Shown: positions 1 to 4,811, numbered from the stretch's first letter. The stretch: 10,643 nt of DNA from Thermococcaceae archaeon (GCA_027064745.1 JAMOPD010000251.1:1-10643), one strand, 5' to 3'. Made by a program: numbers and translations. The notes: a model not told the origin generated them from the sequence alone.

Positions 1-1
1 G

Positions 2-358
2 GCAAAGGGTCTGGCTGTGGGTGAGGCTGCGAAGGAGAAGATCCCTGAAGTCAAGCCGCTCAAGACTGGAAAGGCTGCGGAGCGTTGGCTGGAGATTTTC
101 TTTGATGTCGTGCAGCGGGATTATATGAGTCTTATCCGGTTGAAGCAGGGTAAAAGAGCGATTGAATTTCTGGAAAAGGAGGTTCCGCCAAAGCTTGTGA
201 AGGTTCTTGAGGACATTGATCCAGAGGACAGGCGCCGGGCTGTTCTTGTAGTGCTCCAAGAACATGAGGAGGACTGGAATGAGGCTTTCGTTTCTAATTT
301 GAGACGTGTTATTCTACGCACCCTTTCACAAAAGTTGGAGGTGAAAGCCAATGTCTGA
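2..358 (+). CDS. Hypothetical helical protein, 5' end possibly outside the window
   Basis: No family is recognised. The frame is open to the left edge of the window. A GTG at 17 would give 113 residues, but the codons before it also read plausibly, so the gene may start further left. The protein is rich in charged residues and looks mostly alpha-helical, with hydrophobic heptad-like spacing around residues 25-100 and no Cys, membrane segment or signal peptide. Its last 8 bp overlap the next gene, whose Shine-Dalgarno GGAGGTGA lies inside this gene, so the two are probably translationally coupled. The coding frame is convincing from operon layout; the function is unknown. Confidence 0.75.
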   Translation, partial: AKGLAVGEAAKEKIPEVKPLKTGKAAERWLEIFFDVVQRDYMSLIRLKQGKRAIEFLEKEVPPKLVKVLEDIDPEDRRRAVLVVLQEHEEDWNEAFVSNLRRVILRTLSQKLEVKANV

Positions 359-527
359 GTTTCGTTTTTCGGAGAAGGTGCTGGTCTCGAAGGCTACGAA
401 GCAAAAGCTTTGGAGGTTGAAGGAGCGGAATGGGTTCAAAAACTTTGATGAGGCGGTTTCGTTTTTGCTGGATTTTTATGAGACTGCCACGCGGCGGAAA
501 TTGTTGTTGAAGGAGGTGGGAGAATGA
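351..527 (+). CDS. Small ribbon-helix-helix-like protein (58 aa)
   Basis: A 58-residue protein starting with MSEFRFSEKVLVSKATKQKL. The pattern of a short beta strand (KVLVS) followed by two helices (residues about 15-24 and 29-46, the second beginning at FKNFDEAV) is that of ribbon-helix-helix DNA-binding proteins, which act as dimers with the strand in the major groove. Such proteins commonly serve as small transcriptional regulators or antitoxins in archaeal elements. The start is supported by GGAGGTGA at 337-344, six bases before the ATG. It overlaps the upstream gene by 8 bp and the downstream gene by the sequence ATGA. No toxin partner is recognisable next to it. The fold assignment is by pattern only. 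Confidence 0.8.
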   Translation: MSEFRFSEKVLVSKATKQKLWRLKERNGFKNFDEAVSFLLDFYETATRRKLLLKEVGE

Positions 528-727
528 GTTTGCAGGTTAGGGGTTTTGAGCAGTTGAGGGTTTTGGAGGCTTTGGAGAGGGCGCCAGCCCTCGTTAGCGA
601 CCTTGCAATGGAGTTAAGAATGCCAGCCAGCGAGGTAAAAGCCGTCTTAGAGCAACTGAGGATGAAAGGCGTTGTTGAAAGAGCTCCAAGCGGATTCTAC
701 TACCTTAAAGGAGGGGTTAAGGCATGA
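524..727 (+). CDS. Small winged-helix DNA-binding protein (67 aa)
   Basis: The 67 residues read as one complete winged helix-turn-helix: helix 1 LRVLEALERA, helix 2 VSDLAMELRM, recognition helix ASEVKAVLEQLRMKG, then a short wing VVERAPSGFYYLKGG. This resembles the MarR/ArsR-like minimal domain used by many archaeal regulators. It has no ligand-binding or metal-binding residues (no Cys or His), so it is probably a bare DNA-binding module that would dimerise. The start has an ideal GGAGGTG site (512-518), and both ends overlap neighbours through ATGA. Its target is unknown; it could control the element's own operon. Confidence 0.85.
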   Translation: MSLQVRGFEQLRVLEALERAPALVSDLAMELRMPASEVKAVLEQLRMKGVVERAPSGFYYLKGGVKA

Positions 728-999
728 AGCAGTTCTATGGCTTCCTGGAGGTTCGGGATGGTTTGAAGCAGGTTTATTTTGATGAGATTGTGATTGAGGC
801 GGAGGGTTACGTTAAGGCAAGAAGAGCCTTCCATTACTGGCTTGCGCTTAAGGCCATGGAAGACGTGCCTGATGGTGATGATCACGCTGAGTTCATGGAC
901 ATTGTACTAGCTCCGAAGCGAGCCAAAAACTTGAAGCCAAAAGAAGCCAAAGAGTTGATTTCAGAGGTGATTAAAGTGCTTGGCGAGGTGGGAGCATGA
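724..999 (+). CDS. Hypothetical protein (91 aa)
   Basis: Unrecognised. The 91-residue product has a beta-rich N-terminal third (MKQFYGFLEVRDGLKQVYFD, then EIVIEAEGYVKARRAF) followed by helices, ending in a charged helix KPKEAKELISEVIKVLGEVG. There are no Cys residues, membrane segments or obvious catalytic motifs. AAGGAGGGG at 708-715 precedes the ATG at a normal distance. The gene overlaps both neighbours by 4 bp (ATGA), which places it firmly in the same operon as the winged-helix gene before it. A role as an accessory or nucleic-acid-associated protein is possible, but nothing in the sequence demonstrates it. Confidence 0.8.
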   Translation: MKQFYGFLEVRDGLKQVYFDEIVIEAEGYVKARRAFHYWLALKAMEDVPDGDDHAEFMDIVLAPKRAKNLKPKEAKELISEVIKVLGEVGA

Positions 1000-1166
1000 G
1001 TTTTCAGACTGCTCTCGAACTCTTTTCTGAGAACGAAAGAAAAGAAAGGCGGATGATTCTTGCAGCGGCTAAAGGCTTAAAAAAGCATGTTGAAGCCTTC
1101 CAGCGGACGTACAGGAAGGACATCATGAAAGACGTCATGGAAATTCTTTTAGGGAGGGAGGAGTAA
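996..1166 (+). CDS. Hypothetical basic helical protein (56 aa)
   Basis: A 56-residue, strongly charged protein (starts MSFQTALELFSENERKERRM, ends MEILLGREE). It is predicted by eye to be one or two long helices with many Lys and Arg, which would suit a DNA- or protein-binding accessory factor. The ATG overlaps the stop of the previous gene as ATGA, and GAGGTG at 985-990 is well placed. The stop TAA shares its last base with the ATG of the nuclease-like gene that follows (TAATG), so the two are likely coupled. No family is recognised. Confidence 0.75.
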   Translation: MSFQTALELFSENERKERRMILAAAKGLKKHVEAFQRTYRKDIMKDVMEILLGREE

Positions 1167-1708
1167 TGGTTGCAGCTCGGGCGGCGATGGTGTATAACAA
1201 GAGGGATGCTGGTCCTGAGCTCTACAAGGACTTCTACGAGCACATGAAGAGGGAGATTCTAACCTCAGAGAATAGGATGGTTTTCAGTAGGACGCTTGAC
1301 TTCCTCTTTGGAAAGGGGGAGTTCTCAGTGTATGATATTGACGCGATAGTCTTTGATTGGCAGAGGAAGCGGTACGTTTCGGCTTTCGAGTTGAAGTTCA
1401 AGAGCTGGCGCGTTGCCAAACAGGCGTGGCTTGACGGAGTTATTGAGGTGAATGGGTACCAGTTCATTAGGACGAAGAGACTGGCCAGGCTTCTCAGGAT
1501 CCCCCTGTATTATTTCGTCCAGATTGGGCACTATCCAAAGGCCAAGTACGTGATGTTTGATCCTACAAAGATTCGGGCCGAGATGGAGAGGAAGTACGAG
1601 GGGACTTATGCTGAGGACTTGTACGCGTTGATTCCGCTGGATGATGCTATTGTTTCGAGGAGTATCGAGGACTTGAGGACCGACTTGGGCTTACTAATAG
1701 GGAGGTGA
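1166..1708 (+). CDS. PD-(D/E)XK superfamily nuclease-like protein (180 aa)
   Basis: The central part carries the hallmark of the PD-(D/E)XK nuclease fold: a strand with acidic residues (YDIDAIVFD, D59 the likely metal ligand), followed about 15 residues later by FELKFKS, giving E75-x-K77. Downstream, residues about 90-120 (DGVIEVNGYQF, then ARLLRIPLYYFVQIG) fit the following helix and strand, with Q99 as a possible extra active-site residue. These enzymes cut DNA with Mg2+ and include resolvases, RecB-like and restriction nucleases; which kind this is cannot be told. The N-terminal 45 residues are helical. The start at 1166 follows GGAGGG; an in-frame ATG lies at 1187. The neighbouring small DNA-binding genes and the methyltransferase about 1.6 kb downstream suggest DNA processing or defence within the element. 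Confidence 0.75.
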   Translation: MVAARAAMVYNKRDAGPELYKDFYEHMKREILTSENRMVFSRTLDFLFGKGEFSVYDIDAIVFDWQRKRYVSAFELKFKSWRVAKQAWLDGVIEVNGYQFIRTKRLARLLRIPLYYFVQIGHYPKAKYVMFDPTKIRAEMERKYEGTYAEDLYALIPLDDAIVSRSIEDLRTDLGLLIGR

Positions 1709-1713
1709 TGGGC

Positions 1714-1884
1714 GTGGTTCATAAGTGGGGCGAATTTGACGATGAGGGTGCGGAGGAACTACCGCCTTGCTTTGGGGACTTTCGAGGGGGGTTGCTCTGT
1801 GAAGCTTGCGAGTTTTTCGACGAGTGCATTATTGCAACACTTAGGAAACTTGGGAAGGAGGGGCGTGATGACTGTGGCGATTAG
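1714..1884 (+). CDS. Small cysteine-rich protein (about 56 aa)
   Basis: A short acidic protein with five Cys, including CEACEFFDEC (CxxC then a Cys six residues later), plus one Cys before and one near the C-terminus (CGD). This spacing suggests a metal-binding knuckle or a small iron-sulfur or zinc site; no named family is recognised. The GTG at 1714 is preferred because GGAGGTGAT at 1701-1709 then has a normal spacing. The ATG at 1708 lies within that site and would add two residues. The gene overlaps the next one by 17 bp in another frame. That and the coherent Cys pattern support this frame over the longer competing frame, which spans the same DNA with no sensible protein. Confidence 0.65.
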   Translation: MVHKWGEFDDEGAEELPPCFGDFRGGLLCEACEFFDECIIATLRKLGKEGRDDCGD

Positions 1885-2182
1885 ATGTCAAAGAACGGAT
1901 TGTAAGTTCAATAATAATGGCTGGTGTAGTCTAGATTACATTGAGGTCAGTGAAAAAGGCGAGTGTACAAAGTACGAACCGGACGAGCGCAGGCAGATTA
2001 TCGAGCACAACACTCGCATGGCGGAACTGATTGAACAGCTCGGGGGGATGGAGTTTCTTTCTGAGGAAGACAAGGATTACTTTGTAACCTTGCTCGTTCT
2101 TGGAATGAAGACTGAGGACGGGGAACTGGTCATGGACAAGATAGAGAAAATCCTCAAGGAGCGTGATGGCCGTGGTAGTTAA
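1868..2182 (+). CDS. DUF1540-like cysteine-motif protein (104 aa)
   Basis: Residues 7-37 carry four Cys (7, 12, 20, 33) in the pattern C-x4-C-KFNNNGW-C-x12-C-TKYEPDE. This matches the general shape of DUF1540 domains (C-x4-C-x-Y/F-N...C...I.V...C), presumed metal-binding. The remainder (40-104) is helical and acidic, ending KIEKILKERDGRGS. The frame is open further upstream to an ATG at 1736, but the start at 1868 is chosen because GGAGGGG (1857-1863) precedes it and because 1736-1867 is occupied by another gene in a different frame. The C-terminus overlaps the following mini-gene by 17 bp. The domain match is from memory of the motif and is moderate; the molecular role is unknown. Confidence 0.8.
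   Translation: MTVAIRCQRTDCKFNNNGWCSLDYIEVSEKGECTKYEPDERRQIIEHNTRMAELIEQLGGMEFLSEEDKDYFVTLLVLGMKTEDGELVMDKIEKILKERDGRGS
2157..2174 (+). repeat. 18-bp direct repeat, copy 1 (Shine-Dalgarno plus start codon)
   Basis: The 18 bases aggagcgtgatggccgtg occur here and again, identically, at 2343-2360, exactly 186 bp (62 codons) apart. Weaker similarity continues leftward (aatcctca versus aattctg). Each copy contains a Shine-Dalgarno AGGAG and the ATG of a gene start. Confidence 0.9.
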
Positions 2183-2327
2183 TATGGAGTTTAGAAAGAA
2201 GTTAAAGAAGATGTTGGAAGATGGTGATGCATTTAATGACACAGAAATTATAAGATATGTCCTAGAATTTGCGTGGGAGCAGTATCCTAGACCAACACTA
2301 GTATGGTTCCTAAAAAAAAATCATTGA
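2166..2327 (+). CDS. AT-rich mini-gene of unknown function (53 aa)
   Basis: A 53-residue protein, MAVVVNMEFRKKLKKMLEDG onward, with a basic N-terminus and an aromatic, helical C-terminal half (IIRYVLEFAWEQYPRP). No family is recognised. The ATG at 2166 follows AAGGAG at 2156-2161 and overlaps the end of the DUF1540-like gene; an in-frame ATG at 2184 is an alternative. The DNA is visibly richer in A and T than its neighbours and includes a run of nine A near the 3' end. The gene sits between two 18-bp direct repeats and is in the same frame as the next gene, separated by one TGA at 2325. It could be a late insertion into the operon; whether it is expressed is not known. Confidence 0.55.
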   Translation: MAVVVNMEFRKKLKKMLEDGDAFNDTEIIRYVLEFAWEQYPRPTLVWFLKKNH

Positions 2328-2342
2328 TTGGGAGCAATTCTG

Positions 2343-2360
2343 AGGAGCGTGATGGCCGTG
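2343..2360 (+). repeat. 18-bp direct repeat, copy 2
   Basis: This copy is identical to 2157-2174. It supplies the AGGAG ribosome-binding site and the ATG (2352) of the following helix-turn-helix-like gene, which decides that start over the longer frame that opens with TTG at 2328. Confidence 0.9.
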
Positions 2361-2744
2361 AGTGAGGATTTGAGTCTTGACAACTTGATAGCGTTTGCAG
2401 AGGCGGACTTCGAGAAAGAACTCCTCAGCGCGGAGCTTTTGACTCTCATAGTCGTGGCGAACGCGGGCAGGAAGCTCAGAAAGAGTGAGCTTCTTTGTAT
2501 CCTCAAAAAGCTCGCAGAGAAACATGAATTGTTTGGTTGGTTCAGGCACGCGACACGTGACGACATTGATGACATAGTCGAGACCCCTTACCTTGTGGTT
2601 GATGTCTATGACATTGTGAACTATCGCATCAGCCTCAACGAGAGGGGAAGGAGGCTCTACGAGCAACTATCGACTCGCATTGAGAAGCGCATGTTTGAAA
2701 GCATGGTCAGTGCAATCAAGGAGGTGGCCAGGCATGACTGTTAA
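2352..2744 (+). CDS. Helix-turn-helix-like protein (130 aa)
   Basis: No exact family is recognised, but the layout resembles a winged-helix regulator. Residues 25-58 form hydrophobic helices (AELLTLIVVANAGRKL, then KSELLCILKKLAEKH). A segment of strands follows (TPYLVVDVYDIVNYRI), and then SLNERGRRLYEQLSTRIEKR, close to the Y-x-L-T-x-x-G-R-x-L-Y wing-to-last-helix signature of PadR/MarR-like proteins. It would be a cytoplasmic DNA-binding protein. The ATG at 2352 is preferred for its AGGAG site. The gene ends inside a 10-bp-arm inverted repeat (stop TAA 2742-2744), and a well-placed Shine-Dalgarno near its 3' end precedes another possible start at 2734. Confidence 0.75.
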   Translation: MAVSEDLSLDNLIAFAEADFEKELLSAELLTLIVVANAGRKLRKSELLCILKKLAEKHELFGWFRHATRDDIDDIVETPYLVVDVYDIVNYRISLNERGRRLYEQLSTRIEKRMFESMVSAIKEVARHDC

Positions 2745-2958
2745 CTTTCGTATGGATGTTAACAGTCCGGGGTCACAGTTGTGCCTTGATTTTTCCAGAT
2801 ATTTCTCTGACCCGCAAGCAGGGTTGTGCGATGGGGTATTTAAAAATAGGAAATCAACACTTCCCTTTAGCACTCACGGAGTTGGGGAGAAAAAAGCCCG
2901 CTCCGGCCTTCTTTTGAACGTCAATCCCACCCAAATGAAAACAAACTTTCCGGGGTGA
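2734..2958 (+). CDS. Doubtful 74-codon frame, possibly a decayed gene
   Basis: The start MTVNFRMDVNSPG has a textbook Shine-Dalgarno (AAGGAGGTGG, 2718-2727) and overlaps the preceding stop by 11 bp, just as real genes in this operon do. The rest of the frame does not look like a protein of this organism: it lacks the usual charged, helical character, and a TATA-like promoter for the next gene lies inside it. It may be the start of a once longer gene whose body was lost, or an accidental open frame whose ribosome site is a remnant. It ends 4 bp before the next ATG. Low confidence that a stable product is made. Confidence 0.3.
   Translation: MTVNFRMDVNSPGSQLCLDFSRYFSDPQAGLCDGVFKNRKSTLPFSTHGVGEKKARSGLLLNVNPTQMKTNFPG
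2736..2767. repeat. Perfect inverted repeat, 10-bp arms, 12-bp spacer
   Basis: The arms gactgttaac (2736-2745) and gttaacagtc (2758-2767) are exact reverse complements, and each contains the palindrome GTTAAC. The repeat spans the stop codon of the helix-turn-helix-like gene and lies about 70 bp upstream of a TATA-like box. It could be an operator for one of the element's dimeric DNA-binding proteins, or an RNA hairpin at the end of the first operon. The sequence alone does not choose between these. Confidence 0.75.
2837..2847 (+). promoter_or_regulatory. TATA-box-like promoter for the winged-helix/methyltransferase unit
   Basis: The AT-only stretch tatttaaaaat, preceded by purines, fits an archaeal TATA box. 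Transcription would start near 2870 and give an untranslated leader of about 90 bases before the gene at 2963, which has its own GGGGTGA ribosome site at 2952-2958. The leader contains the GC-rich patch agcccgctccggcc but no clear riboswitch was recognised. Confidence 0.5.
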
Positions 2959-2962
2959 AAAC

Positions 2963-3280
2963 ATGGCTTCCTGGTTGGAGAAGGCGTTTGAGTATGGCAT
3001 CTTCAGGGGCAATAAGATAGCGTATGAGAACATCCTCGACAAGCTCAAAATAGAGCACGGCGGTAGGCTCTTCATCGGTGACCTCAAGAAATTCAAGGAG
3101 GAGGTTGCCAAGGCCAGCGGTATCTCGGAGCGCCAGGTGCACAACATCATCCAGAACCTCAGAGAAAAGGGTGTTTTAGATGCGGTCATCATCGATAACA
3201 AGGAGTACCTTGTCCTTTCCAAGACCTTTGGCTCCCGCCTGGTTAAGATGGGTAGGAATTATTGGGATTGGTTAGGGTGA
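2963..3280 (+). CDS. Winged-helix DNA-binding protein (105 aa)
   Basis: The core of the protein is a helix-turn-helix: LKKFKEEVAKASGISERQVH, where the turn GIS leads into the recognition helix ERQVHNIIQNLREKG (56-70), followed by a wing of two strands (LDAVIIDNKEYLVLS). The N-terminal 35 residues are helical, and the C-terminus ends in an aromatic tail (NYWDWLG). This is a common size and layout for transcription regulators and small replication factors of thermococcal elements; the exact role is unknown. GGGGTGA four bases before the ATG supports the start. It is the first gene of the unit that continues, after 5 bp, into the adenine methyltransferase, so it may regulate that gene. Confidence 0.8.
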   Translation: MASWLEKAFEYGIFRGNKIAYENILDKLKIEHGGRLFIGDLKKFKEEVAKASGISERQVHNIIQNLREKGVLDAVIIDNKEYLVLSKTFGSRLVKMGRNYWDWLG

Positions 3281-3285
3281 TTTAG

Positions 3286-4359
3286 ATGGCAGAGGCTGGA
3301 GTTAAAACAAATTCTAACTCGAAGGGTGGAATAAAGCACAAGTGGAGTTTAGAAAACCGCCGGTACTACGGGCGCGCCCTTCTAGTGGTATGCCCCAAAT
3401 GTGGCCGGCTCGGGAGGTTATATTTTAATAGAAGCATCGGTTGGTATGTTAAGCACAACTCTAAACAAACCCACAGCGTAAGGGAGGACGAGGCCTTAGA
3501 AATCCCCCTGCACGAGGGCAGGATTAATCTAATAACATACATTGGCGGGGACTCCTACCTTCTACCGTACCTTGCAAAGATGATCCCTCCGCACGAGACC
3601 TATGTTGAGGTATTTGGTGGAGGTGGGGTGTTCCTCTTAAACAAACCGCCTAGCAAAGTCGAGGTCTATAATGACCTTGATGGCAACCTTGTGAACCTTT
3701 TTAAGGTCGTCAAGGAGCGACCTGAGGAGTTCCAACAGCAGTTTGAAATGATCTTATATTCTCGCCAGACTTACTATGAGTTCCTGAAAAAATACAAGGG
3801 CAGAGAGTGGGCAGATGACTTAGAGCGTGCAGTCGGATGGTTCTTTTTGACACGTGGAGCACATCTTGGCAAGCTCGGGAGTGGTTTTGCAACAGGTAAA
3901 AGCAGAAACGTCGCCCGGAGTTTCTTTAATGCGGTCGAAAACGTCAAGAAAATCCACCGGCGCCTTCGCAATGTCATAATTGAAAGCCTTGACTTCAGAG
4001 AGGTTATAAAACGCTACGACGGGTCACGGACGTTTTTCTACTGTGACCCACCCCACCTATATCTGAGCACTGATAATGGCGCCATAGGGACTAATTATTA
4101 TAACATGGACATTAACGCTTTTAACGACGCTGATTACATGGATCTTTTGAAGTTACTCGAGAACCTTGAGGGCAAGTTCCTCCTTAAGCAGGCCGTGGAT
4201 GTCCCGTTTCTAAAAGATTGGGCGAAGGAACACGGGTTTTCAGTGGTGAGGCTTAAGCTCAAAAAAGCAGCGCGTGGCGACCCTCGCGGCAAGGAAAACG
4301 ACGCATATCATCTTTGGTTCATCGCGAATTACAAGTTGAAGGGGAAGTGGGGGCCATGA
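3286..4359 (+). CDS. DNA N6-adenine methyltransferase, D12/Dam-like, with zinc-finger-like N-terminus (357 aa)
   Basis: Transfers a methyl group from S-adenosylmethionine to adenine N6 in DNA; the target sequence cannot be read from the protein. The SAM-binding motif is at residues 107-119 (VEVFGGGGVFLLN), followed by the acidic strand VEVYNDLDGN (125-134) and the catalytic motif at 254-257. Late strands FLLKQ and LWFIANY fit the class. The catalytic motif reads DPPH rather than the usual DPPY. Residues 1-75 are extra: CPKCGRLGRLYF (C36, C39) with H57 and H63 could form a small zinc finger, perhaps for DNA binding. The gene follows the winged-helix gene by 5 bp and overlaps the integrase fragment by ATGA. 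No cognate restriction enzyme is adjacent; it may protect the element's DNA or act as an orphan. Confidence 0.88.
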   Translation: MAEAGVKTNSNSKGGIKHKWSLENRRYYGRALLVVCPKCGRLGRLYFNRSIGWYVKHNSKQTHSVREDEALEIPLHEGRINLITYIGGDSYLLPYLAKMIPPHETYVEVFGGGGVFLLNKPPSKVEVYNDLDGNLVNLFKVVKERPEEFQQQFEMILYSRQTYYEFLKKYKGREWADDLERAVGWFFLTRGAHLGKLGSGFATGKSRNVARSFFNAVENVKKIHRRLRNVIIESLDFREVIKRYDGSRTFFYCDPPHLYLSTDNGAIGTNYYNMDINAFNDADYMDLLKLLENLEGKFLLKQAVDVPFLKDWAKEHGFSVVRLKLKKAARGDPRGKENDAYHLWFIANYKLKGKWGP

Positions 4360-4697
4360 CCGCAACTGCCTTAATCATGTGGGGCGCAGGTCAAAATTGG
4401 TGGAGTTTCATGGATGTTTATGGAGAAAACCGCCATAAAAAGACAGATGTGCACATTACTCTTGACCAGGACGTCCTTCAGGAACTGGACAGGCTCGGCG
4501 TCATAAGGTCTCGTTTTATTAATGGCATGTTGAGGTGGCTCTTTTTCAAAGAAGAACCGTCTCCAGTGGTGAGGCTTCTTATAAGTGGGCACGAGAAGGC
4601 TGTTTTGGTGCCCCGGCCGGGATTTGAACCCGGGGCGCGGGCTCGAAAGGCCCGCATGTTTGACCGGGCTACACCACCGGGGCGTCGATATTGCTAA
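4356..4697 (+). CDS. int(N): SSV-type integrase N-terminal fragment, int(N), split by integration
   Basis: The frame begins at an ATG overlapping the methyltransferase stop. An in-frame ATG at 4410 with GGTGGAG at 4399-4405 is perhaps the truer start, giving MDVYGENRHKKTDVHITLDQ. Residues after it fit a ribbon-helix-helix-like strand and two helices (DVHITLDQDVLQELDRLG, then SRFINGMLRWLFF). The last 30 or so residues (PRPGFEPGARARKARMFDR and on) are simply the antisense of the tRNA-Glu gene. This mirrors SSV1 integrase, whose coding region also contains PPGFEPG from its attachment site. In such systems the tyrosine recombinase is cut in two on insertion. No catalytic Arg/His/Tyr residues are present here, so this fragment cannot recombine DNA alone. 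The stop lies 14 bp beyond the tRNA, in chromosomal DNA. Confidence 0.8.
   Translation: MTATALIMWGAGQNWWSFMDVYGENRHKKTDVHITLDQDVLQELDRLGVIRSRFINGMLRWLFFKEEPSPVVRLLISGHEKAVLVPRPGFEPGARARKARMFDRATPPGRRYC
4606..4649. other. Probable attachment site core within the 3' half of tRNA-Glu
   Basis: The int(N) frame enters the tRNA at its CCA end, so the crossover lies inside the tRNA. By analogy with SSV1, the shared core should cover the 3' half of the tRNA, from the anticodon loop to the CCA. The exact limits need the second copy, which should be next to int(C) at the far end of the element. The bounds given are therefore an estimate. Confidence 0.6.
4606..4683 (-). tRNA. tRNA-Glu (anticodon UUC), CCA encoded
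   Basis: The reverse strand folds into a full cloverleaf: acceptor GCCCCGG (4677-4683) paired with CCGGGGC (4610-4616), discriminator A at 4609, and CCA at 4606-4608. The T arm is CCGGG-TTCAAAT-CCCGG, and the anticodon stem CGGGC/GCCCG holds the loop CTTTCGA, giving anticodon UUC (4645-4647) for glutamate codons. The D stem is GTGT/ACAT. Position 9 is G, a possible target of the Trm10-like enzyme encoded next door. The 3' half doubles as the insertion site of the element to its left. The gene is intact, so integration preserved its function. Confidence 0.97.
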
Positions 4698-4707
4698 ACC
4701 GGAGGGG

Positions 4708-4717
4708 ATTTAAAAAT
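4708..4717 (-). promoter_or_regulatory. TATA box of the tRNA-Glu gene
   Basis: On the minus strand the sequence reads gatttttaaatcccc. The AT-rich core is centred about 29 bp before the tRNA 5' end (4683), the spacing expected for an archaeal tRNA promoter. It lies on the chromosomal side, so integration did not disturb it. Confidence 0.65.
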
Positions 4718-4802
4718 CTTTCGCCGATACTCTCAGGATAAGTCAGCTGGATTATCAGGCGCTCTCACAGGTTATTCTGACAGTATGCTTTCGCCCGGCA
4801 AT

Positions 4803-4811
4803 AAGTTTTTA
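4803..4811 (+). promoter_or_regulatory. TATA box of the trm10 gene
   Basis: The sequence aagttttta is centred about 29 bp before the ATG at 4836, so transcription should begin within a few bases of the start codon and give a nearly leaderless mRNA. No Shine-Dalgarno is present before that ATG, which agrees. This spacing argues against the longer frame opening at 4785, which lies upstream of the box. Confidence 0.6.

Larger units (their letters stand above)
1..4683. mobile_element. Right end of an integrated virus/plasmid-like element in tRNA-Glu
   Basis: The stretch left of the tRNA-Glu gene has the make-up of an integrated archaeal element: mostly tiny overlapping genes, several small DNA-binding proteins (ribbon-helix-helix, winged helix), a nuclease, a DNA adenine methyltransferase, and at its border an integrase N-terminal fragment whose frame runs into the antisense of the tRNA. 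In SSV-type integration the attachment site lies inside the integrase gene, so insertion splits it into int(N) and int(C), with int(N) abutting the intact tRNA. The element therefore lies left of the tRNA and extends beyond the window. No capsid, packaging or replication gene is visible here, so virus versus plasmid cannot be decided. Confidence 0.8.

Noticed and set aside
1736..1867. Upstream extension of the DUF1540-like frame to an ATG at 1736
   Set aside because: This part overlaps the Cys-rich mini-gene in another frame, has no ribosome site at 1736, and its peptide lacks any coherent pattern. The ATG at 1868 has a well-placed GGAGGGG.
2311..2327. Run of nine A at the end of the mini-gene as a programmed frameshift site
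   Set aside because: The downstream gene is already in the same frame, separated by a TGA, and has its own ribosome site, so slippage would not fuse them usefully.
2328..2351. TTG start at 2328 for the helix-turn-helix-like gene
   Set aside because: The start directly follows an in-frame stop and has no Shine-Dalgarno; the ATG at 2352 has AGGAG and the duplicated start context.
2854..3222. Minus-strand open frame of 122 codons
   Set aside because: It overlaps the well-supported winged-helix gene on the opposite strand and has no recognisable motif.
4606..4697. Antisense tRNA peptide (PRPGFEPG...ATPPG) as a functional protein domain
   Set aside because: It is the translated complement of the tRNA gene, a known by-product of integrase attachment sites, and not a conserved domain in its own right.
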